From assembly GCA_016124895.1 (NCBI GenBank), contig WGMU01000038.1, forward strand, positions 1 through 41,125: a DNA stretch of 41,125 nt, read 5' to 3'. This stretch comes from a bacterium. Lineage in GTDB: Bacteria; Planctomycetota; Planctomycetia; Planctomycetales; Planctomycetaceae. Both the position numbers and the translations under genes were made by a program. Position 1 is the first letter of the stretch. Every line of letters begins with the position of its first letter. Of the stretch, positions 18,783-26,223 are shown piece after piece. The notes under the pieces were generated by a model. It was not told the DNA's origin, ran no database searches, and saw only the letters and a program-made list of their open reading frames with translations.

Positions 18783-19225
18783 GGCAGTTCATTTTCGTAG
18801 TTGAATCAGCAGAAATGGATCAGTTCAGATGTGTTGACGCGGCTGGTTCCGGGCCGCGGCGCGTGTTCTCTCAGATCGCGAGCGGCATTTCCACCTGCCA
18901 ACTCGAACCAGTCTGACGGACCGCGATGACGTGACAACCATCAGCGATTCGACCGCTCGTGATCTGACGGTCGATGTGTCGGCGTTCTGCTTCACTCCTG
19001 CCTGGTTGAAGTGGCGTCTGACGCGTTCCACGTCGGTCGATGCGCAAAGTTGGCTTCGCGCTTTGAACGATCACAGCATCCAGCGGGGTTTACAGTCCGA
19101 GCCGTTTTACGCCGATGGTGTAAACCGCTGCAAATCTCAGGAAACAGTGCAAACCACAAATCTCTGCAGGTTTTCGGGGGTTCGAGGTCGAGCGCGCCTC
19201 CAGTTGCACGGCGTACTGACGCCGG

Positions 19226-19241
19226 TGGCACGCTCGCTGCT
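19226..19241 (+). promoter_or_regulatory. Sigma-54-like -24/-12 promoter
   Basis: TGGCACG, four bases, then CTGCT matches the sigma-54 consensus TGGCACG-N4-TTGCW at all but one position, and the key GG and GC doublets are spaced correctly (12 bases). It points towards the pilin gene at 19752, about 510 bases away, and would produce a long leader containing the stem-loop series. No enhancer site or activator gene was found nearby. Confidence 0.35.
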
Positions 19242-19341
19242 TGGTACCGACGAGTCGCGACTTCGACGCATTCCACTTCGCTTGAGGACAACGGGCGACT
19301 GCTGAACGGCTATCGGCAGGGGAGTGAGGTCGATGTCGCAC

Positions 19342-19736
19342 CGGACCGTTTCGGTCCGTCTCTCTCACACTCGCACAACCGGGACTACTTCGATGCACCG
19401 CCTGCCCGCGGCTGCGGTCACTGCGCCGGAACTGCCTGTCAGTTCCGAGCCCGACTGCGCAGCCTTGCCCGACCTGCTCGTTTGTCGAATCGAGCATGAC
19501 GACGTTGCCGACCGCTCGTTCAGCGACTTCCGGCCGTCGACTGCCTTCCGGTTGCGTTTTCGTCGCTCTCCCCTGACGTCGGCACTGATGCCCGCTTCGT
19601 CAGCCAACGCGACCGACTGAATCTCTCTCCGCCGGATGGTTCCGGCGTCTCTGGCTGGTGACCGCCTGCGGTCACACATCCGCCATTGCGCGGACTCTCT
19701 CACTGCTGCGTTGCAGCGCATCTCTCTCACACTCGC
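19342..19736 (+). repeat. Series of stem-loops separated by TCTCT tracts in the pilin leader
   Basis: Short near-perfect stem-loops follow one another: 19342-19358 (7-bp stem), 19427-19447 (8 bp), 19630-19647 (7 bp), 19658-19675 (8 bp), 19679-19694 (5 bp) and 19705-19717 (5 bp). Pyrimidine tracts of the TCTCTC type adjoin most of them (near 19360, 19622, 19648, 19695 and 19720). The 15-base string CTCTCTCACACTCGC occurs exactly twice, at 19360-19374 and 19722-19736. Stem sequences differ from one another, so this is structural rather than sequence repetition. Confidence 0.6.
19393..19620 (+). CDS. Possible small or decayed reading frame in the pilin leader
   Basis: An ATG at 19393 lies 18 bases after the first copy of the 15-base leader repeat, much as the pilin ATG lies 15 bases after the second copy. 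The frame runs 75 codons and gives a Pro/Ser/Ala-rich product with no domain, signal or helix that I recognise. The ribosome site (GGGA) is weak. It may be chance, or the remnant of a duplicated gene start. Confidence 0.15.
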   Translation: MHRLPAAAVTAPELPVSSEPDCAALPDLLVCRIEHDDVADRSFSDFRPSTAFRLRFRRSPLTSALMPASSANATD

Positions 19737-19751
19737 TTCAGGGGAACTCAC

Positions 19752-20090
19752 ATGAAAACACTGTCACTGCTGCTCAATGACGAGGCCGGATTCATCATCT
19801 CGGCTGAACTGGTCCTGGTGATGACGATTGGCGTGCTCGCGATGGTTGTTGGCCTGACGGCGGTCCGTGACTCGGTCGTTCACGAAATGAATGACATTTC
19901 ACACGCGATCGGCGCCGTGTCGCAGAGCTACGGCACGAATGGTCTGGTGAAGAGCTGTCAGAACGGCAAGCCGCACGCCTGGACGCAGGGCTTCGGATTT
20001 AACGACCACAAAGACGAGTGCGACTGTCACGTCATTCAGCTCGTTGACGTCTGCGGCAAGAACGATCCGAGCACCGGCGCTCCGGAATAA
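19752..20090 (+). CDS. Flp-like (class III) pilin
   Basis: 112 residues. Start with a good ribosome site (AGGGGAA, about 6 bases upstream). A short leader (MKTLSLLLNDEAG) precedes a hydrophobic segment (about 14-37) and an amphipathic helix, the layout of Flp/Tad pilins cut by a prepilin peptidase after Gly13. The mature start is FIISAEL, placing Glu at position 6 rather than the usual 5. The C-terminal 45 residues carry four Cys (ESCQ-type KSCQN, CDCH, DVCGK), possibly two disulfides. No Tad assembly genes are adjacent. A terminator follows 62 bases after the stop. Confidence 0.75.
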   Translation: MKTLSLLLNDEAGFIISAELVLVMTIGVLAMVVGLTAVRDSVVHEMNDISHAIGAVSQSYGTNGLVKSCQNGKPHAWTQGFGFNDHKDECDCHVIQLVDVCGKNDPSTGAPE

Positions 20091-20152
20091 CCCGCCGCAA
20101 CGTCCGCTCATTGGCAACGAGTCTGACCGTGACACCGGTCGTTCTCGAAAAC

Positions 20153-20190
20153 AAGTCCTGCCCCGGTTTCGATCGAGGCAGGACTTTTGT
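20153..20190 (+). terminator. Intrinsic terminator after the pilin gene
   Basis: A perfect 10-bp stem (AAGTCCTGCC at 20153-20162 and GGCAGGACTT at 20177-20186) with a 14-base loop is followed by TTGT; the strand before it is A-rich (GAAAAC), so it could act in both directions. It sits between the convergent pilin gene and the lipoprotein gene ending at 20284. Confidence 0.75.
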
Positions 20191-20283
20191 CGTTAGAAAC
20201 GGTCCGAACCGGGTTCCCGAAATCAGCCGGCACGCGCTGGCCTGGCTACTGTTGAATCGTGAAGTGACTTTCGGACTCATGCC

Positions 20284-21663
20284 TTAATCGAGCCGGATTT
20301 CGCTGCTGCTGACAAGTATCTGCCCGACGAGGTGGTTGTCGGGGAAGCAGGCCATCACGTAGGTGCTGCGGCCGTCTTCAACGAGAATTGACTGTGTCGC
20401 ACCCGCCCCCATCGGGCCGCCGAAATCGAGTGGTGTCAGCGAGAGGCGATGCTCACCGGCAGGCAGTTCGAGTCGCAGAACCTGAATCTGATCCGGGAGC
20501 AGACCCCAGCAGCGCGTGTCAGCGGACTCGGTCGCTTCCCAGGCGACGCCAGCGAGATCCATCGCGAGTTCCGCGGCCGGATGGTTGATATGAGCGAACT
20601 CTTTCGTCGCGTAGACCGCTCCTTTTTTGACGACTCGACGCACAACGGCCCGCGCCATCACCTGCGGAAACACAGCCTGATACTGGTCGACGGCAAGCTG
20701 TCCGATATCAGTAATCGTTTCCGTATGACCTTTCGCTTCGCCGTCGATGGCGATGCCCAGGCTGCGAATCCGGTTGTGGCTGCGCACGACCACCGGCACT
20801 TTGATCGGAGCGATCGTCGGCGGCAGGCTGTGCTTCGCGGTCGCGGACAGGATCCGGTCAGCAATGAGCAGCGCAGCGGACGTCGGCTGCTCGAAACGCT
20901 CCTCTTTGTACGGGCCGCGACCGACAAGACCGAAGACATAGACGACACCGTCGCCCTTCGTCGAATGCTGACCCGTCGTCAGTCGCTTCAAATCGTCCTG
21001 AGCGGGCTGAAACTCCGGTTCCCAGTTCGCAACCAGTTGGATCGCTCGCGTTGCTTCGTCGTAGTTGACGTGAGTGGCTTCCTGAATCGCCGCGTGGATG
21101 TACGCTCCCAGGGCGACGCGTTTGTATCCGAGCTTCGGGTTGTTGCCGTTCTGGTCAGAGCCCTGGGCAATGATCTCACGCTGCTTTTCCCCCACCTGCA
21201 GGGCGTATGCCGACGCATCGCCGCCGTGGTGCATCAGATTCGACAGTGAGAGGAAGCAGCGAATCAGGATCTTCTCGTAGTCTTCACCGGCGTAGGCGAG
21301 TTTGTTGTCGTCCGTCACGGTCGCAAGAACGGACTCGCCGACATCTTTCTGTTCGAGGTAGTCGAAGCGGTCGCGAACGACGCGCAGGGTCTTTTCCGCC
21401 TCGTCCGGTCGGCCGTCGACCAGATCGACTATGGCGTGTTCGAGTCTCAGCACTTCCGCGTCGGACTTGTCACGAGCGATCTCTTTGTCGAGGCGGCTGC
21501 GTGCGGTATCAAGTTTCCCTGCATAGAAGGAATCCCGCACCGACGCCAGTTGATGCGCGTGCGTCGCGCAGCCCGAACCAACCATCGCCAGCAGGCAGGC
21601 TGCGAGGAGCGTGAGCAGCGGAGCTCGACGCGAAACGTTGCTCATCAATCGCTGATCGCCCAT
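20284..21663 (-). CDS. Lipoprotein of the COG3014-like type
   Basis: About 459 residues. The N-terminus (SRRAPLLTLLAACLLAMVGSGCATH) is a lipoprotein signal with lipobox VGSGC. The first 200 residues look like TPR-type helices (FYAGKLDTARSRLDKEIARDKSDAEVLRLEHA). The rest includes GDGVVYVFGLVGRGPYKEERF and GATQSILVEDGRSTYVMACF. This pattern resembles the uncharacterised COG3014 proteins that often sit next to LpoB-like genes. The start overlaps the stop of the upstream gene (TGATG), so the two are translationally coupled. ATG at 21663 was chosen; GTG at 21666 and ATG at 21645 are possible. Confidence 0.8.
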   Translation of the reverse strand: MGDQRLMSNVSRRAPLLTLLAACLLAMVGSGCATHAHQLASVRDSFYAGKLDTARSRLDKEIARDKSDAEVLRLEHAIVDLVDGRPDEAEKTLRVVRDRFDYLEQKDVGESVLATVTDDNKLAYAGEDYEKILIRCFLSLSNLMHHGGDASAYALQVGEKQREIIAQGSDQNGNNPKLGYKRVALGAYIHAAIQEATHVNYDEATRAIQLVANWEPEFQPAQDDLKRLTTGQHSTKGDGVVYVFGLVGRGPYKEERFEQPTSAALLIADRILSATAKHSLPPTIAPIKVPVVVRSHNRIRSLGIAIDGEAKGHTETITDIGQLAVDQYQAVFPQVMARAVVRRVVKKGAVYATKEFAHINHPAAELAMDLAGVAWEATESADTRCWGLLPDQIQVLRLELPAGEHRLSLTPLDFGGPMGAGATQSILVEDGRSTYVMACFPDNHLVGQILVSSSEIRLD

Positions 21664-22310
21664 CACAGGACCGACTTGTAGTAGCCCTTGCGAATCTTCG
21701 CCTGCTGGCTGGTCATGCGGCCGTTGCTGATGTTGATCAGCTTGAGCGTCAGCAGGTAATCACGCTGACTTTTGTCTTTGCCGCTGGCCGTTGTACCCGA
21801 GGTCAGTTTCGCAAAAAGCATGAAGTCGAAAGGCTGGCCCTGCTGCTCCATGACACCGGCGAACAGTCGTTGATTGTTCGGCAGGTAGAGCTGGTCCGGC
21901 CGCAGCCCGGCTTCGCGGAGTCCGGCGGTGGCGAATTCGCGGGCGATCATGTCGAAGGCCATCGACTCGACGACGCGTTGATTGATGATCTCGTAAAGCT
22001 GTTCGCGGAAGTCGCCGAGTTCTTCTGCACTGTCGTTCTCGATGCCGAAGAAACAGATGCGTTTCGGCTGGACGGCGCCCTGGTTGAGACTGGCCTGCTG
22101 GATGCCGGCCATTTCCTGGCCGAGCAGCTTATCTACAGCTTCGGACACCAGCGGGCTGAAGGTCGCCGCACCGGCCGCGTGGCTGCCGACCATGTCCTCA
22201 TCTTTGCTGCTCAGAATGCGACCGTGCTGGTGTCCGCGGCACCCGGTCAGGCTCAACGGGACAACGACCAGTCCGCCGCCGATCAGACCGAGAAAACGTC
22301 TGCGCTGCAT
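21663..22310 (-). CDS. LpoB-like lipoprotein with Tat signal
   Basis: 215 residues. ATG at 22310 has a good ribosome site (AAGGA, 7 bases upstream). The N-terminus MQRRRFLGLIGGG is a twin-arginine signal, and PLSLTGC gives a lipobox, so it should be a Tat-exported lipoprotein. The C-terminal domain (about 90-215) resembles the LpoB family (PF13036): FFGIENDSAEELGDFREQLYE, FDFMLFAKLTSG and a final YLLTLKLINISNGRMTSQQAKIRK. LpoB of enterobacteria activates the peptidoglycan synthase PBP1b; whether this protein does so is inference. Overlaps the next gene. Confidence 0.8.
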   Translation of the reverse strand: MQRRRFLGLIGGGLVVVPLSLTGCRGHQHGRILSSKDEDMVGSHAAGAATFSPLVSEAVDKLLGQEMAGIQQASLNQGAVQPKRICFFGIENDSAEELGDFREQLYEIINQRVVESMAFDMIAREFATAGLREAGLRPDQLYLPNNQRLFAGVMEQQGQPFDFMLFAKLTSGTTASGKDKSQRDYLLTLKLINISNGRMTSQQAKIRKGYYKSVL

Positions 22311-22787
22311 GGTGAATCCTTTCACCGGAGGCTCACGATACGCGTACGCACCGAGCCCGACAGAATGTAAGAAGTGGAGTGGGAAGACGCAGATCCAGGC
22401 GGGACCGTCGACCGACGGCTGGAAGGACGGATGCGTTTTGTATCGGCAATCCCGATTCTGCGCCGAGATCGGATTTCGGACGGGATTCCTGGATTCCGGC
22501 GTGTCAAAACCCTTCTCAATTCGAGTGGGCCACTGGCTCTGTCAGTGCCGAGGTCCCCGTTTGAACTGGCAGGGCCAGCGGCTCGCGGCCGGTCCGATCG
22601 GGTCAGACGGAGCGTAGAGCAAGGATGGGTGGGCGATCGCCACGAGGCCCGTCAGACCGTCGGGAACGACGCTGCTCGCCGGGAAATCAGCTCGCTACAG
22701 GAGCGACTTTCGCAGGACTATACTGCCCGGCCCGCCGGAGAGCGGCGGCTCAGAAACAAACACTTTTCAACGCGATTGGTCGGCACG
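22311..22787. other. Intergenic region between divergent lpoB-like gene and purD
   Basis: 477 bases between two divergent genes. A frame in phase with purD stays open through most of it, but the translation is Arg/Ser-rich and unlike any PurD N-terminus. It should hold the promoters of both genes; I see no clear operator, riboswitch or hairpin. Confidence 0.55.
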
Positions 22788-24071
22788 ATGAAGGTTCTTG
22801 TGGTTGGTCAGGGAGGCCGTGAGCACGTTTTGCTGTGGAAGCTCAAGCAGTCGCCGCTCGTCTCCGAAGTGTTCTGCGCTCCCGGAAATGCGGGCACCGC
22901 CGCAGACGGCATCAACGTCGATATCGCCGATTCCGACATTCCGGCTCTGGTGAAATTTGCAAAGCAGAACGAGATCGGTCTGACCGTCGTCGGCCCGGAA
23001 GCTCCGCTGTGTGCCGGCCTGACTGACGCTCTGGAAAAAGAAGGGCTCAAGGTCTTCGGTCCGTCGAAGGCTGCGGCGCAGCTCGAAGGCAGCAAGATTT
23101 TCTGCAAGAAGCTGATGCGCAAAGCCGGCGTGCCGACCGCTGACTTCTGGACGTTCACAAATGCCGAGCAGGCCGAGCAGTTTCTCAACGAGCGCGAAGA
23201 CGGACCGATCGTCGTCAAGGCGGACGGACTGGCTGCGGGCAAGGGAGCGATTGTCTGTCAGAACCGGGCCGAGGCGATGGACGCCGTGCGCCGGATGCTC
23301 GTGTTCCGCGAGTTCGGTGATGCCGGCAGAAACGTGCTCATCGAAGAGTGTCTCGAAGGTCAGGAAGCCAGCATTCTGGCGATTATCGACGGCAACACGA
23401 TCATCCCGCTGGAAACGTCTCAGGATCACAAACGGGCGCACGACGGCGACGCAGGCCCAAACACCGGCGGCATGGGTGCCTACAGTCCAGCACCGCTGGT
23501 TACACCGGAACTGATGGACGAGATCCTGCATTCGGTACTGATTCCGACCGTCCATACGCTGGGGGCCAACGATATTCGCTTCCGCGGGATTCTGTACGCC
23601 GGGATCATGATCACCGACGACGGACCGCAGGTGCTCGAATACAACGTCCGCTTCGGCGACCCGGAAGCACAGCCCGTCCTGATGCGACTGAAGACGGACC
23701 TCGCCGAAGTGCTGCTGGCGGCAGCGGAAGGTCGGCTCGATCAGATCGAACCGCTCGACTGGGATGACCGCCCGACGATCTGCGTCGTCATGGCTTCAGC
23801 CGGCTATCCCGGCTCGTACGAAAAAGGTCGGCCGATTTCCGGTCTCGACGCTGCGGCGCAGCTTGAGAACGTCAAAGTGTTTCACGCCGGAACGAAGCTC
23901 AAGGGCTCGCAGGTCGTCAACAACGGAGGCCGCGTGCTTGGTGTGACGGCGATCGGCGACGACCTGGCGGAGGCAAAACGACGAGCGTACCAGGCCGTCG
24001 ACCTGATACGCTGGGACGGTGGCTGGTGCCGCCGGGACATCTCAGACAAGGCCAGCCAGTCGCAGCCGTAA
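22788..24071 (+). CDS. purD: Phosphoribosylamine-glycine ligase PurD
   Basis: Second step of de novo purine synthesis: ATP-dependent joining of glycine to phosphoribosylamine, making GAR. 427 residues with the classic order: N-domain MKVLVVGQGGREHVLLWKL and FCAPGNAGTA, VVGPEAPLCAGLTD, FGPSKAAAQLEGSKIF, the ATP-grasp segment VVKADGLAAGKGA, NTGGMGAYSPAP, GILYAGIMIT and EYNVRFGDPEAQPVL. The start at 22788 fits the family exactly. It is followed after 85 bases by an exported coiled-coil protein. Confidence 0.97.
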   Translation: MKVLVVGQGGREHVLLWKLKQSPLVSEVFCAPGNAGTAADGINVDIADSDIPALVKFAKQNEIGLTVVGPEAPLCAGLTDALEKEGLKVFGPSKAAAQLEGSKIFCKKLMRKAGVPTADFWTFTNAEQAEQFLNEREDGPIVVKADGLAAGKGAIVCQNRAEAMDAVRRMLVFREFGDAGRNVLIEECLEGQEASILAIIDGNTIIPLETSQDHKRAHDGDAGPNTGGMGAYSPAPLVTPELMDEILHSVLIPTVHTLGANDIRFRGILYAGIMITDDGPQVLEYNVRFGDPEAQPVLMRLKTDLAEVLLAAAEGRLDQIEPLDWDDRPTICVVMASAGYPGSYEKGRPISGLDAAAQLENVKVFHAGTKLKGSQVVNNGGRVLGVTAIGDDLAEAKRRAYQAVDLIRWDGGWCRRDISDKASQSQP

Positions 24072-24156
24072 TCCGGATCGCGACTTCGACGTTCCGCGAC
24101 TCCGGCCATGCCGCCGTTCAAACTCACGCGTCTGCCCTGACCACGGGAGACCACTG

Positions 24157-25131
24157 ATGAAGTCTCTGTCGCGAGCCACTCTGTACTGCCTGCTGATGAT
24201 CACGCTGGCCGGTCGCATTCAGCAACTGTCCGCGCAGGACCGGCCCGTTAACCAGGCGGAACTCGATCCGATTGAAAAAGCCGAGCAGGAAGCCGCCGAA
24301 TTCAAGAAACGAGTCGAGAACAGAGTCATCGAAGAATTCCGGCTGGCTGCTCAGAGCAAGCTGCTCCTGGAAATTGAGGAACTCAGTCAGGTTTGCGATC
24401 TTGATGCGAAGTCCGTCAAGAAGCTCGAAATCGCCGCGAAAGGTGCCGCCGAACGCTGGATTCGCAACGAAGAGCAGCAGCTTCGCGGCCATGTGCGAGT
24501 TGACCAGTACGGTGTCGACGCCGAAATCCGCGTGGCCGGGAAAAAGGTGCCTCGCCCTGGCGAACCTGTTGAAGAGCCGAAACCCGCAGAACAGAAACCA
24601 GAGCCTGCCGAGCAGCCGCCCGTCCTGCAGGCGATCAATCGCGTGTTCGGCATCGCTCCTCCTGTTCAACCTCCCGCGGCAGAGGAAAACGTCGCGAATA
24701 TCACAGTCGCTGTGCAGCGATACGGCCTGCAGTTTCGTGTCAAGTACCGTCACGGCGGTTCCAGCAGTGGCTTCGGCGGCGGGCTCGAAGAGCTGAAGCG
24801 CGAAGCGGTCTGGGCTCAGACGATGCACGACGTGGTCACGCCCGAGCAGCAGAAGAAGTTCGAAGCCGCGGTCGAAGAACGCCGCCAGCGACTCCGCGAA
24901 GCTGCTATTACTTCTGCCATCGCCCAACTCGATCTGGACCTGCGGCTGAATGAACATCAGCGAGCGCGGCTGCACGAAGTCTTCGACAGAGAAGTCAAAC
25001 TCGGCAACACCGACCCGAGTTCCGTGCGGTACAGCGTCGAACAGCAGATCAAAGACACCGACATCGCCCGGCTGAAACCGATCCTCAGCGACGTTCAACT
25101 GCGGGTCTGGGAAGAATTCGCCGCGTGGTGA
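24157..25131 (+). CDS. Exported helical protein of unknown function
   Basis: 324 residues. The start has a ribosome site (GGGAGA, about 7 bases upstream) and a signal peptide ending LSAQ (residues 1-24). The mature part is charged and helical: an N-terminal Glu/Lys-rich stretch likely forms coiled coil, the middle (about 130-165) is Pro/Glu-rich and probably disordered, and the C-terminal third carries VTPEQQKKFEAAVEERRQRL and LNEHQRARLHEVF, similar to the helix-turn units in Spy/CpxP-type LTxxQ proteins. No enzymatic motif is seen. Confidence 0.8.
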   Translation: MKSLSRATLYCLLMITLAGRIQQLSAQDRPVNQAELDPIEKAEQEAAEFKKRVENRVIEEFRLAAQSKLLLEIEELSQVCDLDAKSVKKLEIAAKGAAERWIRNEEQQLRGHVRVDQYGVDAEIRVAGKKVPRPGEPVEEPKPAEQKPEPAEQPPVLQAINRVFGIAPPVQPPAAEENVANITVAVQRYGLQFRVKYRHGGSSSGFGGGLEELKREAVWAQTMHDVVTPEQQKKFEAAVEERRQRLREAAITSAIAQLDLDLRLNEHQRARLHEVFDREVKLGNTDPSSVRYSVEQQIKDTDIARLKPILSDVQLRVWEEFAAW

Positions 25132-25164
25132 TTCGCAGTCCGAAGTTACTTTTCAGTTGCCGTA

Positions 25165-25236
25165 CAAGCACGAAGCGCCAGCGAGTGTTTTTCGCGACAG
25201 GCACGACGTGATCCACTCGCTGGCGCTTCATGCTTG
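25165..25236. repeat. REP-like long inverted repeat
   Basis: Two arms of 23 bases (25165-25187 and 25214-25236) pair as an inverted repeat with a single mismatch (22 of 23 by hand count), around a 26-base spacer. The core arm, GAAGCGCCAGCGAGTG, looks like the repeated extragenic palindromes of planctomycete genomes as I remember them. It lies between the stop of the exported protein and the enoyl-CoA hydratase start; it may end transcription or stabilise mRNA. No REP-associated transposase is in the window. Confidence 0.75.
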
Positions 25237-25285
25237 TGTCGGGACTTTGCTTCCGACACGTCCCCGAGCGAAGAAAGTACCGACC

Positions 25286-26068
25286 GTGACGACCAGAGTA
25301 ACATTGACCGTTGACGGCCCTGTGGCACGCGTCCTCTTTCAGGCCGACAACGGCATCCAGTTGCTCGGTCCGCAGACCCGGCAGCGGCTGGCTGGCGCGC
25401 TCGACGAACTGGAAGCCGCTTCCGGGATCAGCGTTGTCGTGTTCGAGGCGCTCGGACGCGTCTTCATCGCCGGAGCGGATATCAACGAGCTGCGCAGCCT
25501 CAACGAGGACACGGCGTATGAGAACTCGCGCGAAGGCCAGGCGTTGATGAATCGCGTCGCCGCGCTCCCGGCAACGACAATCGCTGCGATTCACGGAGCC
25601 TGTGCTGGCGGAGGCTGCGAACTGTCACTCGCCTGCGACATGCGACTGGCGACGCAGAACGTGCGCATCGGCCTGCCGGAAACGGGCATCGGCATCATTC
25701 CCGGCTGGGGCGGTACGGTTCGAGCCCCCCGCATCCTCGGCAGCGCCGCCGCGCGACGCCTGATCCTGACCGGCGAACTCGTCGACGCCGCGACCGCACT
25801 GCAGCTTGGTCTGATCGACGCCGTGGCTGACGACGAACCGACACTGCGATCCCTCGTTGACGCCCGAGTTGCCACCATCCTGTCACGAGGTCCCGGCGCC
25901 CGCGCTCTGGCGAAATCCTTGATTACCGAATTCGAAGGCCCGCCGCCAGACGCGCAGTTTGAACAGGAAGCCCGCGCTTTCGCCGCCTGCTACCGCACCT
26001 CAGAACCAGATAGCGGGATGACAGCGTTTCTGGAAAAGAAGAGTCCCGACTGGCCAGTCGCGACGTAG
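25286..26068 (+). CDS. Enoyl-CoA hydratase/isomerase family protein
   Basis: 260 residues from a GTG at 25286, the normal length for crotonase-fold enzymes acting on acyl-CoA thioesters. The open frame extends further upstream only through the REP-like repeat. Motifs: the first oxyanion-hole segment GRVFIAGADINEL, the second AIHGACAGGGCELSLACDMR, and GLPETGIGIIPGWGGT with catalytic-type Glu residues in both latter blocks, consistent with hydratase activity. Beta-oxidation or a related pathway is likely, but the substrate is unknown. No other fatty-acid genes are adjacent. Confidence 0.9.
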   Translation: MTTRVTLTVDGPVARVLFQADNGIQLLGPQTRQRLAGALDELEAASGISVVVFEALGRVFIAGADINELRSLNEDTAYENSREGQALMNRVAALPATTIAAIHGACAGGGCELSLACDMRLATQNVRIGLPETGIGIIPGWGGTVRAPRILGSAAARRLILTGELVDAATALQLGLIDAVADDEPTLRSLVDARVATILSRGPGARALAKSLITEFEGPPPDAQFEQEARAFAACYRTSEPDSGMTAFLEKKSPDWPVAT

Positions 26069-26223
26069 AAATTGTGACATTCACGCCAGAATCGGCAGAC
26101 GCTGACTCCATTGGCCCGGTATCGTGCGGCAGAGTTGAATGTCACCCTGGATGAGATTTGACTTGAGCGTTCGAATCGATTCACAGGGTCGGTCGAATCG
26201 AAGAACTGTCGGGAGCAAGTGCG

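Larger units (their letters stand above)
18783..19751. other. 969-base region between purH and the pilin gene, hairpin-rich
   Basis: No convincing long gene is seen on either strand; the open frames are Arg/Ser-rich shadows. From left to right it holds the purH upstream region, an 8-bp inverted repeat (19087-19094 with 19119-19126), a repeated CAAATCTC (19131-19138 and 19157-19164), a sigma-54-like promoter (19226-19241) and a series of stem-loops separated by TCTCT tracts (19342-19736) that lead into the pilin gene. Most of it is probably the promoter and long leader of that gene. Confidence 0.6.

Noticed and set aside
19011-19499. Several 100-160 codon frames on both strands in the purH-pilin gap
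   Set aside because: Arg/Ser/His-rich, without signal, domain or ribosome site; they overlap the stem-loop series.
22374-22787. A longer N-terminus for PurD
   Set aside because: The in-phase upstream codons are Arg/Ser-rich and PurD proteins start at MKVLVVGQGGREH.
25157-25285. Upstream extension of the enoyl-CoA hydratase from an ATG at 25157
   Set aside because: It would translate the REP-like repeat; from the GTG at 25286 the protein has the normal crotonase length.
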